Below the pieces are notes generated by a model. It ran no database searches, was not told the origin of the DNA, and was given only the letters and a program-made list of their open reading frames with translations. Both the position numbers and the translations under genes were made by a program. From the NCBI GenBank assembly GCA_029781825.1, contig JAKOVY010000160.1, positions 1 through 32,853 on the forward strand: a stretch of 32,853 bases of DNA. The letters run 5' to 3'. Shown piece after piece: positions 1 through 7,801 of this stretch (positions are counted from its first letter, which is position 1; each line of letters starts with the position of its first letter). The stretch is from Bacillota bacterium (GTDB lineage: Bacteria > Bacillota > Syntrophomonadia > Syntrophomonadales > DTU052).

Positions 1-212
1 GGTATTCAGGTAGCTCAGGGGATTTTAAGCGGGAGAAGATTACGAGAGTATTACCCTCGAGAATAGTTGATCCCAAATCTAAGCCAAGCAAAGAGGATAT
101 AAGCAGGTGGTTGGCAGCGACTTTGCCACTGCTGGAAGGACCATCATCGGGCCAAATGTGGGTCAAATACGTTCTGCGGCCATTAACCTCAGCCAGTTAT
201 CGAACTGCATGA
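1..212 (+). CDS. Partial open frame entering from the left edge (end of a repeated ORF, perhaps transposase)
   Basis: The frame beginning at base 3 is open for 69 codons with no start and ends at TGA 210-212. From base 63 on it lies inside the repeat that recurs inverted at the right end of the window. There the same frame is also open and stops at the matching codon. The copies are identical up to base 201, then differ in three successive codons (CGA/CTA, ACT/ATT, GCA/GCT) without breaking the frame or the stop, as expected at the end of a real coding sequence. I do not recognise the protein. A transposase of an insertion sequence lying mostly outside the window is a guess. A second open frame (frame 1) ends at the TAG at 64-66 and cannot be excluded as the real one. 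Confidence 0.3.
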   Translation, partial: YSGSSGDFKREKITRVLPSRIVDPKSKPSKEDISRWLAATLPLLEGPSSGQMWVKYVLRPLTSASYRTA

Positions 213-260
213 GGTTGAGAAATAAATTATGCGGGAGTTTACCCACTTAATCTTGACAGG
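63..260 (+). repeat. Left copy of the inverted terminal repeat
   Basis: Bases 63-260 match the reverse complement of 32657-32853. The first 139 bases (63-201) are identical, about 27 bases then diverge with one single-base length difference, and the last 32 bases (229-260) are identical again. Similarity stops sharply at 260/261. The right copy runs into the window edge, so the true outer boundary is unknown. The sharp inner boundary ending in TTGACAGG suggests the end of a mobile element. It lies only 19 bp upstream of the tRNA-Leu promoter. Confidence 0.9.
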
Positions 261-279
261 GACGACAACACCGGATGAG

Positions 280-308
280 TTGACGCTTCGGCTGCTGGCG
301 GATATAAT
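280..308 (+). promoter_or_regulatory. Sigma-A promoter of tRNA-Leu
   Basis: TTGACG at 280-285, a 17 bp spacer and a consensus TATAAT at 303-308, placed 24 bp before the tRNA. Five of six -35 bases and all six -10 bases match the housekeeping consensus. The promoter lies just outside the repeat, so the repeat has not disrupted it. Confidence 0.8.
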
Positions 309-332
309 AGTAGTTGCGACAAAAAAAGAGAT

Positions 333-417
333 GCGGCAGTGGCGGAACTGGCAGACGCGCACGTTTGAGGGGCGTGTCCTTCGCGGGGTATGGGTTCAAG
401 TCCCATCTGCCGCACCA
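333..417 (+). tRNA. tRNA-Leu (anticodon GAG)
   Basis: An 85-nt tRNA with encoded CCA (415-417). The acceptor stem GCGGCAG (333-339) pairs fully with CTGCCGC (407-413), and the discriminator base is A, as usual for leucine. The anticodon stem is 360-364 with 372-376, around a loop 365-371 holding GAG at 367-369. A long variable arm (about 377-389) marks it as class II. The T arm has the standard TTCAAGT loop between ATGGG and CCCAT. It decodes CUC/CUU leucine codons. It stands alone with its own promoter and terminator. Confidence 0.95.
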
Positions 418-426
418 GGGAAAAAC

Positions 427-458
427 AAGTCTTCGTGTGAACACGAAGGCTTTTTTGT
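427..458 (+). terminator. Rho-independent terminator of tRNA-Leu
   Basis: CTTCGTG (431-437) pairs with CACGAAG (442-448), extended outward by T-G, G-C and A-T pairs, and is followed by a run of six T. It starts ten bases after the tRNA CCA. Confidence 0.85.
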
Positions 459-570
459 ATTTTTTGCCCATTGTCGGGCAGCGGCCGCGTAACCCCCCAT
501 TAAACTTTCATAATCCTGCCAAATTGAAAATACACATGTTCTGAACGGGCCTTTAATAAGGGGGGATGTT

Positions 571-1971
571 ATGTGGATTAAATCTTTTCGACTTAGGCGA
601 AGACCGATTGCCATTGCCCTGGCATGCATACTGGTTTTGGCTGCTGTAACCACGTTTGTGCTCTTGAATGATGAACGAGAATCGTTGATTTCTGTTGCGA
701 AGCTGCGGGAGTCGCTTTCCAATGCAGCACCGGGATCTATGCAATTGGCGCCGGATTTGGAAAAAAGCGTTGAAGAGAGGTTAAAAAGAGGGCAGTATAC
801 ATTTCGTTATGACACCTTCGGTGATGAAGCCTTTTGGGGCGATACCCTTCAGCTTCATCGAGCCATCGCAGGAGAAAAGCTGGGCGGGGTAGGCCCCGGG
901 GTCAGTCCCAATCAGGCCCTGGCCATAGGGCTCAAGGTTGATGTCGAAGCGCTCCCCAAGAACCTGCTCAAGGACTTGAAGGCGGGGAAAGTAGACCTTG
1001 ATGACCCCGCAACTACCCTGGTTCTCCTGGAGAACAACGCGGTTGTTGGTTTAACCGGTTTCTTTGATAAAAAGGGAAACCTCTCCTCGATCGGCATCCA
1101 GTGCGCCCTCTGCCATTCCACCGTAGATGACTCATTTGCGCCCGGAATCGGCAGGCGGCTCGACGGTTGGGCCAACAGAGACTTGAACGTAGGGGCCATC
1201 ATCAGCCTGGCCCCCAATCTGCAGGTAATAGCGGACCGTTTAGGCGTTGACGTAGCCACAGTTAAAAAGGTACTGGCTTCCTGGGGGCCGGGAAAATATG
1301 ATGCAGTGCTTCTTATGGACGGGAAAGGCTTTCGCCCTGACGGGAAATCGGCTGCACTTTTGATTCCCCCGGCTTTCGGCCTATCGGGGATTAACCTGCA
1401 TACCTGGACCGGATGGGGCTCTTTGGTACATTGGAATGCCTATGTTGCCAATACTCAGATGAGAGGCAAAGGTACATTTTACGATCCCCGCCTGAATAAT
1501 CCCAACAAATACCCGATTGCTGTCAAAACCGGGGATTGGAATATAAGAAACAAACCGGATCTGGTAACACCCAAACTGGCAGATCTGCATATATACCAGT
1601 TGGCACTGACCGCTCCCCCGGCTCCGAAGAACAGTTACGATGAAAAGGCCGCCCAGCGCGGAGAAAAGCTCTTTAACGAAAAGGCTCGCTGCGCCCGGTG
1701 TCATGTCCCGCCCGTATACAGTGAACCGGGCTGGAATATGCATACTCCTGAAGAAATAGGAATTGACGGCTTCCAGGCGGAAAGGTCTCCTGACAACCGC
1801 TACCGGACATCACCGCTCCAGGGACTTTGGACTCACCAAAAAGGCGGTTTTTTCCATGACGGACGCTTTGCCGATCTGAAGGAAGTAGTCGACCATTACA
1901 ACAGGGTCTTTAAACTTAACCTAACCGAAAGAGAAAAGAATGACTTGGTGGAGTTCTTAAAATCAATTTAA
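571..1971 (+). CDS. Membrane-anchored di-haem cytochrome c, MauG/cytochrome c peroxidase-like C-terminus
   Basis: This 466-residue protein has two CXXCH haem-binding motifs, CALCH at 178-182 and CARCH at 374-378. It starts with a basic stretch and a hydrophobic helix (about residues 12-32) with no obvious lipobox, so it is probably an N-terminally anchored protein facing outward, where c-haem is attached. The C-terminal part carries GGFFHDGRF (425-433) followed by a helix reading LKEVVDHYN, a pattern typical of the MauG/di-haem peroxidase superfamily. Met390 in GWNMH and His429 are candidate axial ligands. The start follows an AGGGGGGAT ribosome-binding site. The gene stands alone between two terminators. 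An electron-transfer role is likely, but its substrate is unknown and no haem-maturation genes lie nearby. Peroxidase activity is not established by these motifs. Confidence 0.8.
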   Translation: MWIKSFRLRRRPIAIALACILVLAAVTTFVLLNDERESLISVAKLRESLSNAAPGSMQLAPDLEKSVEERLKRGQYTFRYDTFGDEAFWGDTLQLHRAIAGEKLGGVGPGVSPNQALAIGLKVDVEALPKNLLKDLKAGKVDLDDPATTLVLLENNAVVGLTGFFDKKGNLSSIGIQCALCHSTVDDSFAPGIGRRLDGWANRDLNVGAIISLAPNLQVIADRLGVDVATVKKVLASWGPGKYDAVLLMDGKGFRPDGKSAALLIPPAFGLSGINLHTWTGWGSLVHWNAYVANTQMRGKGTFYDPRLNNPNKYPIAVKTGDWNIRNKPDLVTPKLADLHIYQLALTAPPAPKNSYDEKAAQRGEKLFNEKARCARCHVPPVYSEPGWNMHTPEEIGIDGFQAERSPDNRYRTSPLQGLWTHQKGGFFHDGRFADLKEVVDHYNRVFKLNLTEREKNDLVEFLKSI

Positions 1972-1999
1972 TCACCGCAATGAAATAACGTGTGAGCAG

Positions 2000-2042
2000 G
2001 CCGGTCGGGGCCATGTTTTTCAGCCCTGACCGGCTTGTTTTC
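2000..2042 (+). terminator. Rho-independent terminator after the cytochrome gene
   Basis: A 12-bp stem (2000-2011 with 2023-2034, one G-U pair) with an 11-base loop, followed by TTGTTTTC. Confidence 0.8.
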
Positions 2043-2390
2043 ACTTAAGTGTGGCAACCGGCGGGGTGTGGTGGCATTACTCAGGGTCATTCAAGGTCCG
2101 CGTTTGGAAAGGCTTCCGGCGGCTGCAGCAGAAAAGAGGTTTGCTCTGGTACGCGGTTCGCTCGATCAGGGCAAAACCACTTTCTAAAATTGCATCGATT
2201 CCAGTCTTAACCCTTAACACTATTCCCCAGGTGATAATTGCAAATAGAGAGAAAATTAACGCTCATTCGAAAAATATAATGGGTTACTAAGTAAAATCCA
2301 AGCTGCCAGCAAAGTCGGCTGTTATACTCTGGGATTAGATAGCGGAAAGGTCAGTTTCCAGAACTTATTGGAGAAAGGGAGGAAGAAAGG
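2043..2390. other. Intergenic stretch, no gene supported
   Basis: This holds an open frame of 79 codons (2051-2290) with a GTG start, no ribosome-binding site and no recognisable domain, which I do not call. TATAAT at 2275-2280 and TATACT at 2323-2328 are possible -10 boxes for the downstream ligase gene, but neither has a convincing -35 at the right distance. Confidence 0.4.
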
Positions 2391-4040
2391 ATGAGTCAGA
2401 AGCGGGAAGTCATTAAGATCCCACGTGGAAACCGGCTCGATGGAGCCCTGCCTCGGTTTTCCGACTACCTCAAAAAATGGGCGGAACAGACTCCGGACAA
2501 TCCAGCCTTAATCTACCACGATGTGCCCATCAGCTACAAGCAGCTCTACAAGGATGTCCAGCAGGTAGCCAAGTATATGCTGAAGATGGGTGTTAAGAAA
2601 GGCGATCGCCTGGCTTACGTGATTAATGGAAGACCCGAGTTTTTCACTTTCTACCTGGCGGCTTCCATGGTTGGAGCCATTGTCGTAGGCATGAGCACCC
2701 GCCACACAACCCATGAAATGGCTTATGTCCTGAAACAATGTGAACCCAGCTTTGTGTTGTGCCTGTACAACCTGTTGGATGTGCCTTCCTATCAGGAGCG
2801 GCTCGCCCCGGCTCTGCAGGAATGCCCCTGGGTGAAGCAGGTCTGGGTTGTTGGTGGACCGCCCAGATTGCCTAACGCCATTACCTGGTGGCAAATCATG
2901 CAGGGCGATTACTCCGAGTACGACGAGGCCTTAAAGCAAAGAGAGGCCGAAGTCGAGACCGATGATCCTTTAATAATTGTATACACTTCAGGTACCACCG
3001 GTCAGCCCAAAGGAGCCGTGTTAACGCACCGGAACGTTATCAGTACGTCCCTGGTGCAGATCGGCGAATTCTTTGGTCAGGACGGGGGAATGAAGCCGGG
3101 AGACTACTTTGTTCACGCCAGCCCGGTCAACCATGTCAGCGGTGCTACTGAGTGGGGTGCCGCACCACTGATTGGCGGCTGCACCCAGATCATAATGGAT
3201 TATTTCGATCCTCACCTGGCCAACAGGATATGCGAGCAGTACAAGGTTCCCATTATGGCTGGAGTACCTACGATGTATGCAATGGTATTCAGTTCGCCCG
3301 ATTTCAATCTGGAGGAAGCCCGCAGCCGGATACGTTTTGGCGAGATCGGCGGTGCGATGGCGCCGCGTGACATCCTGGCCAAAATGCTCGAAGTAACACC
3401 CTACTGCAGCAATCCCCTGGGAATGACGGAGACTGCAGGTTTCACTACCTGGACTGACCTTCCGGGCGACTTGGACAACCTGCACCAAACGGTGGGCAAA
3501 ATCGCTCCGGAATTTGAATTGTCAATCAGAGATAAGGATGGTAATGAGGTTCCCCAGGGAACTGTGGGCGAGATTTGCTATCGGGGGCCCTGTGTCTTTA
3601 AAGAATACTACAAGATGCCCGAAGCCACTGCCGCTGCCTTTGACAAAGACGGGTGGTTCTACTCCGGAGACCTGGGCTTTATCGATGAAAACGGCGATTT
3701 GCACCTGGTGGGCCGGGCCAAGGAAATGTATATTACTGGCGGTTACAATGTATACCCGGCGGAGATTGAGGACCGGATCGCGCAGTATCCCGGGGTTCTC
3801 TTTGTTGCAGTGGTTCCTGTGCCCCACGAGCTGATGGGAGAGGTTGGACGCGCTTACATTGTGCCCAAACCGGGAGTCACCCTGGAACCTGACAAGATTC
3901 AGGAATACCTGAAGGAGTACCTGGCCGACTACAAGATCCCGCGCCAGTACGTTTTCCGCGATATGCTGCCAATGACTGCCCTGGGCAAAATTGAGAAGAA
4001 GATCCTCAAGCAGGAAGTTGAGAAGGAATTCAGTTCATAA
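2391..4040 (+). CDS. AMP-dependent acyl-CoA synthetase (fatty-acid-CoA ligase type)
   Basis: A complete 549-residue member of the adenylate-forming ligase superfamily, which activates a carboxylic acid with ATP to an acyl-adenylate and then the CoA thioester. Motifs in order: phosphate-binding loop YTSGTTGQPKG (198-208), GMTETAG (344-350), YSGDLGF with the ribose-binding Asp427, GRAKEMYITGGYNVYP (441-456) at the hinge, and the C-terminal catalytic lysine in TALGKIEKK (Lys533). It has no transmembrane segment, and length and motif order are normal for the family. The start follows GGGAGGAAGAAAGG. The gene is a single transcription unit closed by a strong terminator. The substrate cannot be read from the sequence. 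A medium- or long-chain fatty acid fits the beta-oxidation genes elsewhere in the window, but benzoate-type or other acids are possible. Confidence 0.88.
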   Translation: MSQKREVIKIPRGNRLDGALPRFSDYLKKWAEQTPDNPALIYHDVPISYKQLYKDVQQVAKYMLKMGVKKGDRLAYVINGRPEFFTFYLAASMVGAIVVGMSTRHTTHEMAYVLKQCEPSFVLCLYNLLDVPSYQERLAPALQECPWVKQVWVVGGPPRLPNAITWWQIMQGDYSEYDEALKQREAEVETDDPLIIVYTSGTTGQPKGAVLTHRNVISTSLVQIGEFFGQDGGMKPGDYFVHASPVNHVSGATEWGAAPLIGGCTQIIMDYFDPHLANRICEQYKVPIMAGVPTMYAMVFSSPDFNLEEARSRIRFGEIGGAMAPRDILAKMLEVTPYCSNPLGMTETAGFTTWTDLPGDLDNLHQTVGKIAPEFELSIRDKDGNEVPQGTVGEICYRGPCVFKEYYKMPEATAAAFDKDGWFYSGDLGFIDENGDLHLVGRAKEMYITGGYNVYPAEIEDRIAQYPGVLFVAVVPVPHELMGEVGRAYIVPKPGVTLEPDKIQEYLKEYLADYKIPRQYVFRDMLPMTALGKIEKKILKQEVEKEFSS

Positions 4041-4062
4041 GAAACCGCTAAATCCTCTCTTT

Positions 4063-4107
4063 GAAGCAGGCCGGGCATCCCTGATGGATGCCCGGTCTGC
4101 TTCTTAT
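4063..4107 (+). terminator. Rho-independent terminator after the acyl-CoA synthetase
   Basis: An 18-bp stem (4063-4080 with 4086-4103, one G-U pair) with a five-base loop, followed by TTATTC. The arms are symmetric, but only the plus strand has a useful T-rich tail. Confidence 0.8.
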
Positions 4108-4204
4108 TCAATTAATACCGCTATCCTGACGTGGTTAAGCACGGCGATGTAACTGCTCGGTACTGTTACCCGCCGACGGCGGGCATGTTTTACGGAGCAC
4201 CGTT

Positions 4205-6172
4205 CTATAACTCGATTCTCTCACCCCGGCTTCTCAACCGACGTGCAACGCCACGAACTCCCAGGAACGATAGTCCCAGAATGAATATAGATACGGCCAA
4301 TAATCCCCAGGTGATATAGGTGGCCTCACGGAAAAGGTTTACCGGGTTCCAGGACGGTACCGCCCGGTAGCGGCCCTCCGGCTGCCGGTATTTCGCCGGC
4401 AGATCAGCAATGCCGTTGCCATCCAGATCCGGCTGTGCGGCCAGGTAATCAGCCAGGGCTACCCATTCCTTCAGTTCCTGTATCCCGGGACGCCGGGGAT
4501 CGGCATCGACTACAGCCTGGGTTAGGTCGGAGATCGGTCGACCCGATTTGTCCTTGGGGGTAGCCGAGATGACGCCGTGTGAGATGGAACCCATTTTGTT
4601 AAGCATCACGGCCGTCATATAACTTGCACAGACGCGGTAAAGCTTATCGGGCTGTATCGGTTCGTAACCGCCGTCGGGTGTGCTGATCCTGATGTTGTAA
4701 ACCCGGTCAAAGGGAACCCGGTTGGGGTTATACTCAAATCTGACGCCGGAAACCTGCAGGCTGTATTTTGACGATATGGGGGCCAAAGTGGACTGAGTTT
4801 CCAGGCAGTTCTTGATCTCTCTGCCGGTAAGGTAGCAGGTAACAAGCGGGTAACCGATGGTCTTATCTATACCCTGTCCCAGTGACAGCACTTGGAACAC
4901 GTCATCCACTTCCAGATTGCCAGCAGTCAGAGAGGCTCGAATCTCGCCCACAGGCTGCACTGCCAGGTGCAGGTAATCGCAGGTGTCACCTTCCGCCTTC
5001 ATCACCGCGGCTCGGAAGGAGTCGGCTATCAGATCACCCAAACCGGATTCGACCGCGTTTTCATGCATCGAAACATACGATTCCAGGCTGTAATCAGATT
5101 CCGCCAGAACCTGGTCATAGGTATAACCGGTTTCAGCCAGGAATTCACGGTCAACAAGCTTTTTGTAACGGTTTATCTCCTCGGCTATCGCCGGCACTGG
5201 GGTCAATTCCTGAGAAACTTCTTCCAGATGGTAGCTTGCCAGGACCGGGCGTTGTCCGGGCTGACAATCCAGCTTAAGTATGCCCAGGTGGGTGCCGAAA
5301 CACCCGGCCGAGCCGATTATGGTGTTCCCTTTGATAATGGGTTGGTGCAGGATGGTGTGGGTATGCCCGCTGACAATAAAGTCGATTTCAGGGACCGCTT
5401 CCGCCAGGCGCTCGTCCTCCGAATCGCCTTCGGTCTCAGTGCCGCCGTGGGAAAGGCAGATGATGAGGTCGACCTTTTCCTTCTCCTGCAGCTGCCTTAC
5501 TATCTCTTTGGCAGTGGTGACCTGGTCCTCGACCTGGATATCCTCATCCCAGATCAGATCACGGGTCGCACTGCGGCCGAAGAGTCCGAAGATGCCGATT
5601 CGGAGTCCATCTTTCTCGATCACCGTATACGGCTCAACCGGAAACGAATCCAGGGCTTGCTTCAGGTTGCTCTGGTGAGCTTTGTCCGGCTTCACCTTTA
5701 TGTTGGCCGCCACCAACCGGGGCAGGCGATCCCCCGATTCTTTGGCTGCCGTCAGCATGGAGGCCAATCCCGTGGAATCAAAGTCCAGCTCGTGATTGCC
5801 GATGGTGGTGGCATCGTAGCCTATTTTCCCCATCAGACGGAGTTCGGCCGCTTCCGTCCGGAACAGGGTATGTATCAGGGTGCCCATGCTAAAATCACCT
5901 GCATCAACAACCAGCACCCGGCCCGGGTTCGCAGCCTTTTCTCTCTCAATAATGGCGGCCAGACGCGCTAAGCCTCCCAACATTACTACCTCATCCTGCT
6001 CGTTCACAACCTTGTTGGGATCAAAGTGGGAATGCAGGTCATGGGTGAACAGGATGGTGAGCCGGCGTTTCTGGTCCGGGACTGCAATTCCCGGAGGCGA
6101 CAAGAATGCAGCCAGCACAATAACGACCAGCAACAGTGCTGTAAACCTGACCGATAGACCTTTTCGACTCAA
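4205..6172 (-). CDS. Cell-surface 5'-nucleotidase/2',3'-cyclic phosphodiesterase family protein (UshA-like), C-terminally anchored
   Basis: The 655-residue protein has an N-terminal signal segment (about 8-30) and the full calcineurin-like metal site: DLHSHF (45-50), GDFSMGT (92-98), GNHELD (125-130), SHGG (241-244) and SGHTHT (268-273). The second half matches the 5'-nucleotidase C-terminal domain, with SMHENAVESGLGDLIADSF as the substrate-domain signature. Near the end is a calcium-loop-like DLDGNGIAD, then a transmembrane helix (about 616-638) and a basic tail. The enzyme is therefore exported and tethered at both ends or after cleavage, and probably hydrolyses extracellular nucleotides. 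The start is TTG after GGGGGGCGG. No ATG lies upstream in frame, and this start gives a proper signal peptide. It sits 40 bp after the VanZ-like gene, so the two are probably co-transcribed. A small GC-rich hairpin at 4169-4183 lies beyond the stop. Confidence 0.85.
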   Translation of the reverse strand: MSRKGLSVRFTALLLVVIVLAAFLSPPGIAVPDQKRRLTILFTHDLHSHFDPNKVVNEQDEVVMLGGLARLAAIIEREKAANPGRVLVVDAGDFSMGTLIHTLFRTEAAELRLMGKIGYDATTIGNHELDFDSTGLASMLTAAKESGDRLPRLVAANIKVKPDKAHQSNLKQALDSFPVEPYTVIEKDGLRIGIFGLFGRSATRDLIWDEDIQVEDQVTTAKEIVRQLQEKEKVDLIICLSHGGTETEGDSEDERLAEAVPEIDFIVSGHTHTILHQPIIKGNTIIGSAGCFGTHLGILKLDCQPGQRPVLASYHLEEVSQELTPVPAIAEEINRYKKLVDREFLAETGYTYDQVLAESDYSLESYVSMHENAVESGLGDLIADSFRAAVMKAEGDTCDYLHLAVQPVGEIRASLTAGNLEVDDVFQVLSLGQGIDKTIGYPLVTCYLTGREIKNCLETQSTLAPISSKYSLQVSGVRFEYNPNRVPFDRVYNIRISTPDGGYEPIQPDKLYRVCASYMTAVMLNKMGSISHGVISATPKDKSGRPISDLTQAVVDADPRRPGIQELKEWVALADYLAAQPDLDGNGIADLPAKYRQPEGRYRAVPSWNPVNLFREATYITWGLLAVSIFILGLSFLGVRGVARRLRSRGERIEL

Positions 6173-6212
6173 AACACACCGCCCCCCAAAAACTCATTCT
6201 CTTTTAATACCA

Positions 6213-6635
6213 TCATCGCCACATCCTGTCCTTCTTTCTGCCCGTAATGGCCCCAACGATGACCAGGAACATGCGCACGATCAGCACCAAGAGGCAGTAG
6301 GCCAGAAAAAAGGCCAAAAATCCGGCTAACCCTGCCAAAACATCAAGCGTATCCATCTGGCCACGGCTGGTGATGTACTGCTCAATCTCGATGCCTACTG
6401 CCAGGATGGCCAGAATGATCCCGGTAAAAACAAAGGAGACCGCGCCCAGTCCCCACCGCTGCAGGTATTTGAAAGCAGCATGGCTGCAAAAGAATATGAT
6501 CATGCCGATCAGCCCGAACACCCAAAAGTGCAATTCCTTGTCACTTATGGGGGTGCCGCTTTGTTGGATTAAAGCCAGTATCGAATCATGCAGGAAATTT
6601 ATAACCCTTGATGCCAGAATAAGTACGGATTCCAT
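6213..6635 (-). CDS. VanZ-like family membrane protein
   Basis: A 140-residue protein with about four hydrophobic helices. It shows the VanZ-like pattern: DKELHFWVFGLIG near residue 32 and, later, EIEQYITSRGQMDTLDVLAG, where conserved E, Q, R and D residues of the family are kept. Members are membrane proteins of uncertain biochemical role; VanZ itself gives low-level teicoplanin resistance, which cannot be assumed here. The start ATG is 10 bases after AAGGAGGG. It is the first gene of a probable two-gene unit with the downstream surface nucleotidase. Confidence 0.7.
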   Translation of the reverse strand: MESVLILASRVINFLHDSILALIQQSGTPISDKELHFWVFGLIGMIIFFCSHAAFKYLQRWGLGAVSFVFTGIILAILAVGIEIEQYITSRGQMDTLDVLAGLAGFLAFFLAYCLLVLIVRMFLVIVGAITGRKKDRMWR

Positions 6636-7102
6636 AACGAGATATCCCTCCTTCTCGGAAACGAGGCGACAGTCTCCCTGCTTCCCTCCGATTAAGAAAA
6701 CCGGGTTGTTTCATTTTAACATACTGGAATGGGGTAATTGTGCTGAATTGTCTCCAATCCGGCGTCTGGGGCTCCCGGAATAAGCCGGGAACTTAATAGA
6801 GCTGTTTCCAGCGTAATGCAAACGGGCAGCTGATTCAAAGTCGGGCAGAATGCCAACTCAAAACCGGTATCCGCGATGCCAAGGCCAACCGACATTCACA
6901 AAACCTGTTTACCCTTCAGTATGATGGCAAAAATTTGGGGGCATACTGGTAGTAGCGTGATCAATTGGGCTTGTTTTGGTCAAATCTTTTTCATCATGTG
7001 TTTGGCGGGTATTGCGGCTGACCAAAAGCCGTTGCCGGAAGCATACCGATTAATGCCGGTTTGCTTCCCGGGCCAGGTTGCGGAAGCAGCAGGAGGCGGG
7101 AA
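6636..7102. other. Intergenic stretch between divergent genes, no gene supported
   Basis: 467 bp between the VanZ-like gene (minus) and the 145-residue protein (plus), so it should hold promoters for both. I see no pair of boxes good enough to call. An open frame at 6876-7106 has no ribosome-binding site, no family resemblance and overlaps the real start at 7103. Confidence 0.4.
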
Positions 7103-7540
7103 ATGAATACCAAAGAGAAGAATGTTCTCAATTATAAATCAGACAACGCGGGTGCCATAATGCCGGGTGTACCGTCGCCCGTTCGCAGGTGGTTTGCCCG
7201 CATTTTTCAAGAGGTAACCGATTATCACTGGTTTCCCCGTCTGGTTGATCTGGACGGATTATATGCTGTTGCTCTGATAACGGAGATAGAACACCCCGGT
7301 CACCGGGGGGAGGACTCCCGTCCTGCGGTACTCTTTTTTGAACAGCTGCGGCCGATAATCAACAAGCTGGATGAAAATGAGCTGGTGGCTTTTGCCGTAC
7401 AGGGCACAGGCAGCTTTGGACGCCACCAGATACTCGTGCTGTTCCCGTTCCCAACCGAGATTGGGCAGATCCAGCAGATTAAAGATCAGATAACGCTTTT
7501 TATTTATGACACTTTGGAACCGCTGAATGTAAACGCTTAG
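7103..7540 (+). CDS. Conserved-looking hypothetical protein, 145 residues
   Basis: I do not recognise this protein. The frame stays open further upstream (to 7061), but the ATG at 7103 has an ideal AGGAGG six bases before it and is the better start. It is soluble: no signal peptide, transmembrane helix or cysteine cluster. The middle has alternating hydrophobic strands (GLYAVALITEI and ENELVAFAVQGTG) and a hydrophobic FPFPTEIGQIQQI stretch near the C-terminus. It appears monocistronic; the next gene on the right is convergent. Confidence 0.65.
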   Translation: MNTKEKNVLNYKSDNAGAIMPGVPSPVRRWFARIFQEVTDYHWFPRLVDLDGLYAVALITEIEHPGHRGEDSRPAVLFFEQLRPIINKLDENELVAFAVQGTGSFGRHQILVLFPFPTEIGQIQQIKDQITLFIYDTLEPLNVNA

Positions 7541-7628
7541 ATCTTCGGGCGGCTGCGCAGGCAGGCCGGTATAATCACTTCCTAAATATCATTTCATTAT
7601 CCGTTCCGCAATTCCAATTGAGCTGCCG

Positions 7629-7652
7629 GGAGGGTGCGCAAAAGCATCCTCC
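7629..7652 (+). terminator. Possible terminator after the 145-residue protein
   Basis: GGAGGGTGC (7629-7637) pairs with GCATCCTCC (7644-7652) with one G-U pair and a six-base loop. The tail GCTTATATTTTGG is only moderately T-rich. It lies in the 261 bp gap between convergent genes, in which I see no other feature. Confidence 0.35.
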
Positions 7653-7801
7653 GCTTATATTTTGGCACTAACCTTCCATTCTTCCTGGTTATAGTGAGCA
7701 TTTCCGGGCGTTCATTGCCAAAACCGCAAAAAGTAGATTTGGGTATCCATGACTGTCTCCGGGGTAAAAGGCGCCAAGGCTTGCATCCCGCCGCGGCGGC
7801 A

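Noticed and set aside
2051-2290. 79-codon open frame before the acyl-CoA synthetase
   Set aside because: GTG start without ribosome-binding site, unusual residue content, no family resemblance.
4892-5971. Long plus-strand open frame (359 codons) opposite the nucleotidase gene
   Set aside because: It lies fully inside the minus-strand nucleotidase with complete active-site motifs, has no family resemblance and no ribosome-binding site. It is a shadow of codon use.
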